DNA of 61,325 nt from CAZSWR01 sp964610885 (GTDB taxonomy: Bacteria; Bacteroidota; Ignavibacteria; Kapaibacteriales; UBA2268): positions 1 to 61,325 of the forward strand of contig CAZSWR010000006.1 of the NCBI GenBank assembly GCA_964610885.1, in the 5' to 3' direction. The first letter of the stretch is position 1, and every line of letters starts with the position of its first letter. The position numbers and the translations under genes were made by a program. Below the pieces are notes generated by a model. The model made no database searches. It saw only the letters and a program-made list of their open reading frames with translations, and was not told where the DNA came from. Shown here in pieces: positions 57,766 through 61,325 of the stretch.

Positions 57766-60168
57766 TTATTGTTTCGAGCCTCTTTGCTTTGCGGCCGATT
57801 GCCTGCGCCCGGATGGAATCACAAATACAATTTCAGTACCCACGCCCTGTTCGGAATTGACGACTATCCGCCCGCCGTGCAGTTCGGCCACGTGCTGCAT
57901 GATCATCGTGCCGATGCCTGCGCCGCCGTGCTTCTTGGAGGTTGTGAAGTATGGCGTCAGCATTTTGGCCTTGGTTTTTTCGTCCATTCCGGCGCCGGTG
58001 TCTTTGATGGAAAAATATGCGTTTCGCTCGTCGCAATCGGATGAGATGGTGATCGTGCCGGACTGGCCGGGCATGGATCGGATGCCATTTTCCACAGCAT
58101 TCCGCAGCGCGCGCAGCAGCTTCAGCCGGTCGCACTCCACAGGGAAATCCTTAGGCGCCAATTTGAACTCGACCAGCGGAAACATTGCAGAATCAAATTC
58201 GGAGAGCAATTCGCTCAGCAAGTCCGTTGAATTCTCTGTTTTTTTATCGGCCGAATCCGTCCGGCCAACCGTAACGATGTCCCTAACGCGGCGAATCAGG
58301 AGGTTGGTCTGGTGAATAATCTTGTTTCGGCGGTCCGCTTCGTTTTCGGTGGTGGGTTCCAGCAGTTCGGCGTTTAGCTTTATCGTCGAAAGGTTGGTTT
58401 GCATGTCGTGGGCCAATTGCGCCCAATTGCTCAAGCGTTTCTTTTCCAACTCGGCCGTGATGTCGATACCCGTGAAGACCAGCCCACGGAATTGCCCAGC
58501 GATATTCCGTAGCGGAGTAACGTTAGTGAACCATTCCTTGACGAGCGCACCGCTCATGATGTTGAGCTTCTGCTGCACGGTATCCTTAGTGATCAAAGCC
58601 TTTTCGACGAGGTCTTTGATTTCCTTGGATTGGTCGCCAGAGCAGTAGTAGCCGAACGGTTTATTCATTGGGACGCTTTCGCTGATCCCGAGCAATTGCT
58701 TGCCGCTCGAATTCGCCCTTTGCAGTCGGCCGTGCCTGTCCACGACGAGGACTGCGCCGGACGTGGGCAAGTTCAGAACGGCGAACAAAAGGCGTTTCTG
58801 GTGGCGGTATAATTGGATAACGAGCAGAAGTATCGCCCCGAGTCCGATCGGTACGGCCGCCTTGCCGAAATCCCTGTAGGCGCGGTTCAGCATCCAAAGC
58901 GAGTGTTTGTCTTTCTCGAACAATATGGAAACAGTTGCGCCAGACATCATCAGGCCGCCATTGTAATCGTCCAGCACGGGCATCGAGTGGAAGTATTCGC
59001 CAATGGGCAGGAAGTCCGAAGTCGAACGCGAAAGGTCGAAAGAAAACGAGCAAATGCCATTCCGAAAGACGGCATAGACACTCTCCCCCACCACGGCCAA
59101 GCCAAGCGGTTCGATGAACTGATTGCCCAGCTCTTCGGACTTGATTGCAACAAAATTGCCGGAGCGATCGATTTCTGTCTTGTCGATGCGGAAAGAAGCG
59201 TCTGCTCCATAATTGAGCGACACGAGGAAATGCCTATCGCCTTCGCTCACGGTTACGATACATTCGGGCTTCGATTCGATCCACGACGAATTCACCAATC
59301 CATGTTCGCGATCAATTATCTCGACGAGCGAACTGTTTGCCGAGCCGGAAACGGCAAGCGCCAAACGTTGGCCGAGCGGCATCGGGCTGCACGAAGAAAT
59401 GAACGGCAGACGAACCGAAGGCACAGCAGCGCCCGATTGCGATGGATAGAAATATACTATGGAATAGTCCTCGCGGCGCACGATGACGGCAAAATTATCG
59501 GCATTTTTATCCGCCCTTTCGCTATAGAACGAAACGGCATCCGAAACGGATTCGCTGACCTGAGAGACCTCCAAGGCCGAACCGCCCGAAACGGTGGCGC
59601 GTTGCAGAGAACCGGAAACAATCAGTAGCTGGGAATTTTCGGACACCGCGCCACAGAACTTAGCCTGAAGCCCGGGTATCCAAACGATTCCGGGAATCTG
59701 CTTGATGGATTTGAATTCCAGGTTCGTATCCGCCAGGCCGATAAAATACGCACCATTCTCGCGCCAGACAACCAGCAGAGACTGGCCGAGATTGGTCGTG
59801 GCCTCCACGACTCCGTTGCCAATCGAGACGCCCCGCGAGTACTTGTCGGAGGCGCCCCGCCACCCGAAAAGCACCTCGGACTCGCCGGTCCAATTGGGCC
59901 GGAGGAAGTACGAAAACGGTTGGCCGGACGAGTTTTTGGCGGATGCCAGCTGGATGAAACCGCCATCGTACTTTTCTGCTATTTGGTACGAATACGGATA
60001 TGTATTATCTGCAAACGATTCCGAAAAGCCTGCAATGAAAGCAATCGCGACGGCCAGAACGACCTTGGCGATCGTTACATATTGCTTGCAAATTCGTTTA
60101 TTTTCGATATAAGACAACTCGACAATCCGTTTAAGTAAGAAAGAAACCTCGGTACCAACGCAGTACAA
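57766..60168 (-). CDS. Sensor histidine kinase with a periplasmic propeller-like sensor and PAS domain
   Basis: About 800 residues from the TTG at 60168, or 783 from the TTG at 60117; no ATG or GTG precedes the signal/anchor helix (IAKVVLAVAIAFIAGF), so the start is uncertain. The periplasmic part (about 55-450) has repeated beta-strand pairs like a propeller. A membrane helix (about 460-480) and PAS domain (about 490-570) follow. The H-box is AQLAHDMQTNLSTIKLNAEL with His587 (60168 numbering). HATPase: RALRNAVENGIRSMPG, DTGAGMDEKTKAKML, GGAGIGTMIM. No receiver domain and no adjacent regulator. Orphan kinase. Confidence 0.87.
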   Translation of the reverse strand: MYCVGTEVSFLLKRIVELSYIENKRICKQYVTIAKVVLAVAIAFIAGFSESFADNTYPYSYQIAEKYDGGFIQLASAKNSSGQPFSYFLRPNWTGESEVLFGWRGASDKYSRGVSIGNGVVEATTNLGQSLLVVWRENGAYFIGLADTNLEFKSIKQIPGIVWIPGLQAKFCGAVSENSQLLIVSGSLQRATVSGGSALEVSQVSESVSDAVSFYSERADKNADNFAVIVRREDYSIVYFYPSQSGAAVPSVRLPFISSCSPMPLGQRLALAVSGSANSSLVEIIDREHGLVNSSWIESKPECIVTVSEGDRHFLVSLNYGADASFRIDKTEIDRSGNFVAIKSEELGNQFIEPLGLAVVGESVYAVFRNGICSFSFDLSRSTSDFLPIGEYFHSMPVLDDYNGGLMMSGATVSILFEKDKHSLWMLNRAYRDFGKAAVPIGLGAILLLVIQLYRHQKRLLFAVLNLPTSGAVLVVDRHGRLQRANSSGKQLLGISESVPMNKPFGYYCSGDQSKEIKDLVEKALITKDTVQQKLNIMSGALVKEWFTNVTPLRNIAGQFRGLVFTGIDITAELEKKRLSNWAQLAHDMQTNLSTIKLNAELLEPTTENEADRRNKIIHQTNLLIRRVRDIVTVGRTDSADKKTENSTDLLSELLSEFDSAMFPLVEFKLAPKDFPVECDRLKLLRALRNAVENGIRSMPGQSGTITISSDCDERNAYFSIKDTGAGMDEKTKAKMLTPYFTTSKKHGGAGIGTMIMQHVAELHGGRIVVNSEQGVGTEIVFVIPSGRRQSAAKQRGSKQ

Positions 60169-60338
60169 AAGTTGAATTTAATACTTTTATTTATAAAATA
60201 CAAACTCTCATCGCGCGGGCAAGAATGTTTGCGATGGGGTTGGGAGCCAATCTTGAGCTGAAATATTAAGGAAAACTGCTCTTCGCTATGATGTGTGGGT
60301 TGTTGAATACTCAACTTCAGTTAAATGATTACTTCATG

Positions 60339-60640
60339 TATCGCGTAGCGATTTAACTTTGGTAGGTATCGAAGCCGTACTCTTCAATGTTATCCCGTAG
60401 GGATTAAACTATATAACTTCATATTTGAACTCTTGTTTTGCCAATCTCTCGTATGCTGAATTCTCCTATTTTTCAATAAGATCCAGGATTTATTGAGCAT
60501 ATATTTTCATCACAACACAGAGATAACAATTCTAAATCCTGTATGAATTAATATCTTAGAATCTGATAATTTAAACTCTACGAGGTAAGTTTATTTTTAG
60601 GAATCGACATTCTACCATAATTTAACCGCTACGCGGTATT
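60339..60640. repeat. MITE-like element, family D3/D4, copy 2
   Basis: About 300 bases, TATCGCGTAGCGATTTAACT with TTGGTAG at one end and CTACCATAATTTAACCGCTA with CGCGGTATT at the other, imperfect inverted repeats. Internal ATCCCGTAGGGATTAAACT and AAACTCTACGAGGTAA correspond in inverse order to 19013-19302. Confidence 0.75.
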
Positions 60641-61162
60641 GAATTAATCCGAATTACTCTGGCAGGCATATTACGGTAAGTTGGAATGCACCCACACAAA
60701 ACAGCGATGAGCCAGGAAAAAGAAGCAAAAATACCGCCTTTTAACGAACAAGTTTTCATCTGATACTGAGCTAAATTCATTAATATCATTTTGATAAATA
60801 ATATTTTTATTCGCTATAATAACATTAATTATTTTTCATATTTTAATAATTCGGCGTACGCCTTGATCATTCAAATATTTCCAGATTGTCTATCTATAAT
60901 ATAATTCATCGTCTTATGAGAATTCCATTCAGTTCTTATTATTCGTTTTACTGCAAATCATATTAATATTTCAATATTGATTTTTTTAATAATTATTATT
61001 TAACTAATTTTACAGGAGTTTTAGAATAATATTCTGGATTTTTTTTGTAATTTTTCTTGTTTAATATCAATGTGTTAGGCGAACATGAAGAAAATAATTG
61101 AAAAATAATTCAGAAAATGATGAAACAAGAATACACTTCGATTGTTGTATGAATATTGAGAA
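60641..61162. other. Gene-poor AT-rich region
   Basis: Very AT-rich from about 60760 to 61130, with short ATTAATATTT-like runs. No gene, repeat or terminator recognised. Confidence 0.5.
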
Positions 61163-61297
61163 TTGACAAAAGTGCAGGAAAACTTGAAAGACTTTCAGAA
61201 ATATAGCGATGTTGAGTTATACTCCATGCTCGGGCGCAAAGGGCCGAAACGTGATATGGCATTTACTGAGCGGTTCATCCGACTAATACATACTTAG
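61163..61297 (+). pseudogene. Fragment resembling the N-terminus of an ECF-type sigma factor
   Basis: A 44-codon frame from TTG 61163 (or GTG 61172) reads ENLKDFQKYSDVELYSMLGR, then KGPKRDMAFTERFIRLIHT and a TAG. The YSDxELYxxL...AFTExF pattern resembles region 1/2.1 of ECF sigma factors (SDEELLxLL...AFxELYRRY). It stops before region 2 is complete, and the sequence ends 28 bases later, so it is either a degraded gene or a chance likeness. Confidence 0.35.
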
Positions 61298-61325
61298 TAT
61301 TATGTAGCGCATATATTTTCAATTT

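Noticed and set aside
57278..58315. 345-codon open frame across ruvX and the kinase 3' end
   Set aside because: Antisense to two genes with full catalytic motifs; no ribosome-binding site.

Overview
The window looks like a chromosomal segment from a Gram-negative member of the Bacteroidota/Chlorobiota side of the FCB group, possibly an Ignavibacteria- or Kapabacteria-like lineage. Four things point there. Three secreted proteins carry a C-terminal type IX secretion (T9SS) sorting domain. There is a serine-palmitoyltransferase-like enzyme. The best promoter has a TAnnTTTG box. Lipoproteins, a beta-barrel protein and a cytochrome c maturation cluster show an outer membrane and respiration. The genus cannot be read from the sequence. 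No rRNA, tRNA, CRISPR array or intact transposase was seen.

Layout. 1-3.7 kb: end of a pyrimidine-nucleoside phosphorylase gene, pdxJ, asnB. 4.4-9.5 kb: a large hybrid histidine kinase and a MATE exporter preceded by a 38-codon leader ORF. 9.8-14.5 kb: two tandem membrane sCache sensors without output domains, divergent from a tight operon of a duplicated XRE-type regulator, a membrane-anchored TPR protein and two small orphans. 14.5-18.8 kb: dCMP deaminase and two adjacent T9SS propeller proteins. 19.5-23.6 kb: a serine beta-lactamase-like lipoprotein, a lysine-rich secreted protein coupled to an acidic-linker outer-membrane barrel, and a FabI/FabL-type reductase. 23.9-29.5 kb: M20 amidohydrolase, Rrf2 regulator, dnaA with a candidate oriC, and the SPT-like enzyme. 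30-37 kb: an exported TldD-type protease with an inactive paralogue, then M2/M3- and M28-type exported peptidases. 37-46.6 kb: a PhoB/PhoR-type two-component pair, clpS, engB, a K+-independent-type H+-pyrophosphatase, a DUF2442 gene, enolase, pterin carbinolamine dehydratase and thioredoxin. 46.7-52.5 kb: a lipoprotein and ccmC-ccmD-ccmE-ccmF. 52.7-61.3 kb: a small membrane protein, a third T9SS protein, recR, ybaB, ruvX, another histidine kinase, and a long gene-poor end with a degenerate sigma-factor-like fragment.

The genes are mostly housekeeping mixed with envelope and signalling functions. The intergenic spaces are unusually full of dispersed inverted repeats. At least three MITE-like families, one nested inside another, and several short palindrome families recur across the 61 kb. 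The most interesting accessory loci are the XRE/TPR operon with its divergent sCache pair, the lysine-rich/acidic-barrel pair, and the active/inactive exported TldD pair. All functional statements come from motif reading by eye; no database search was run.
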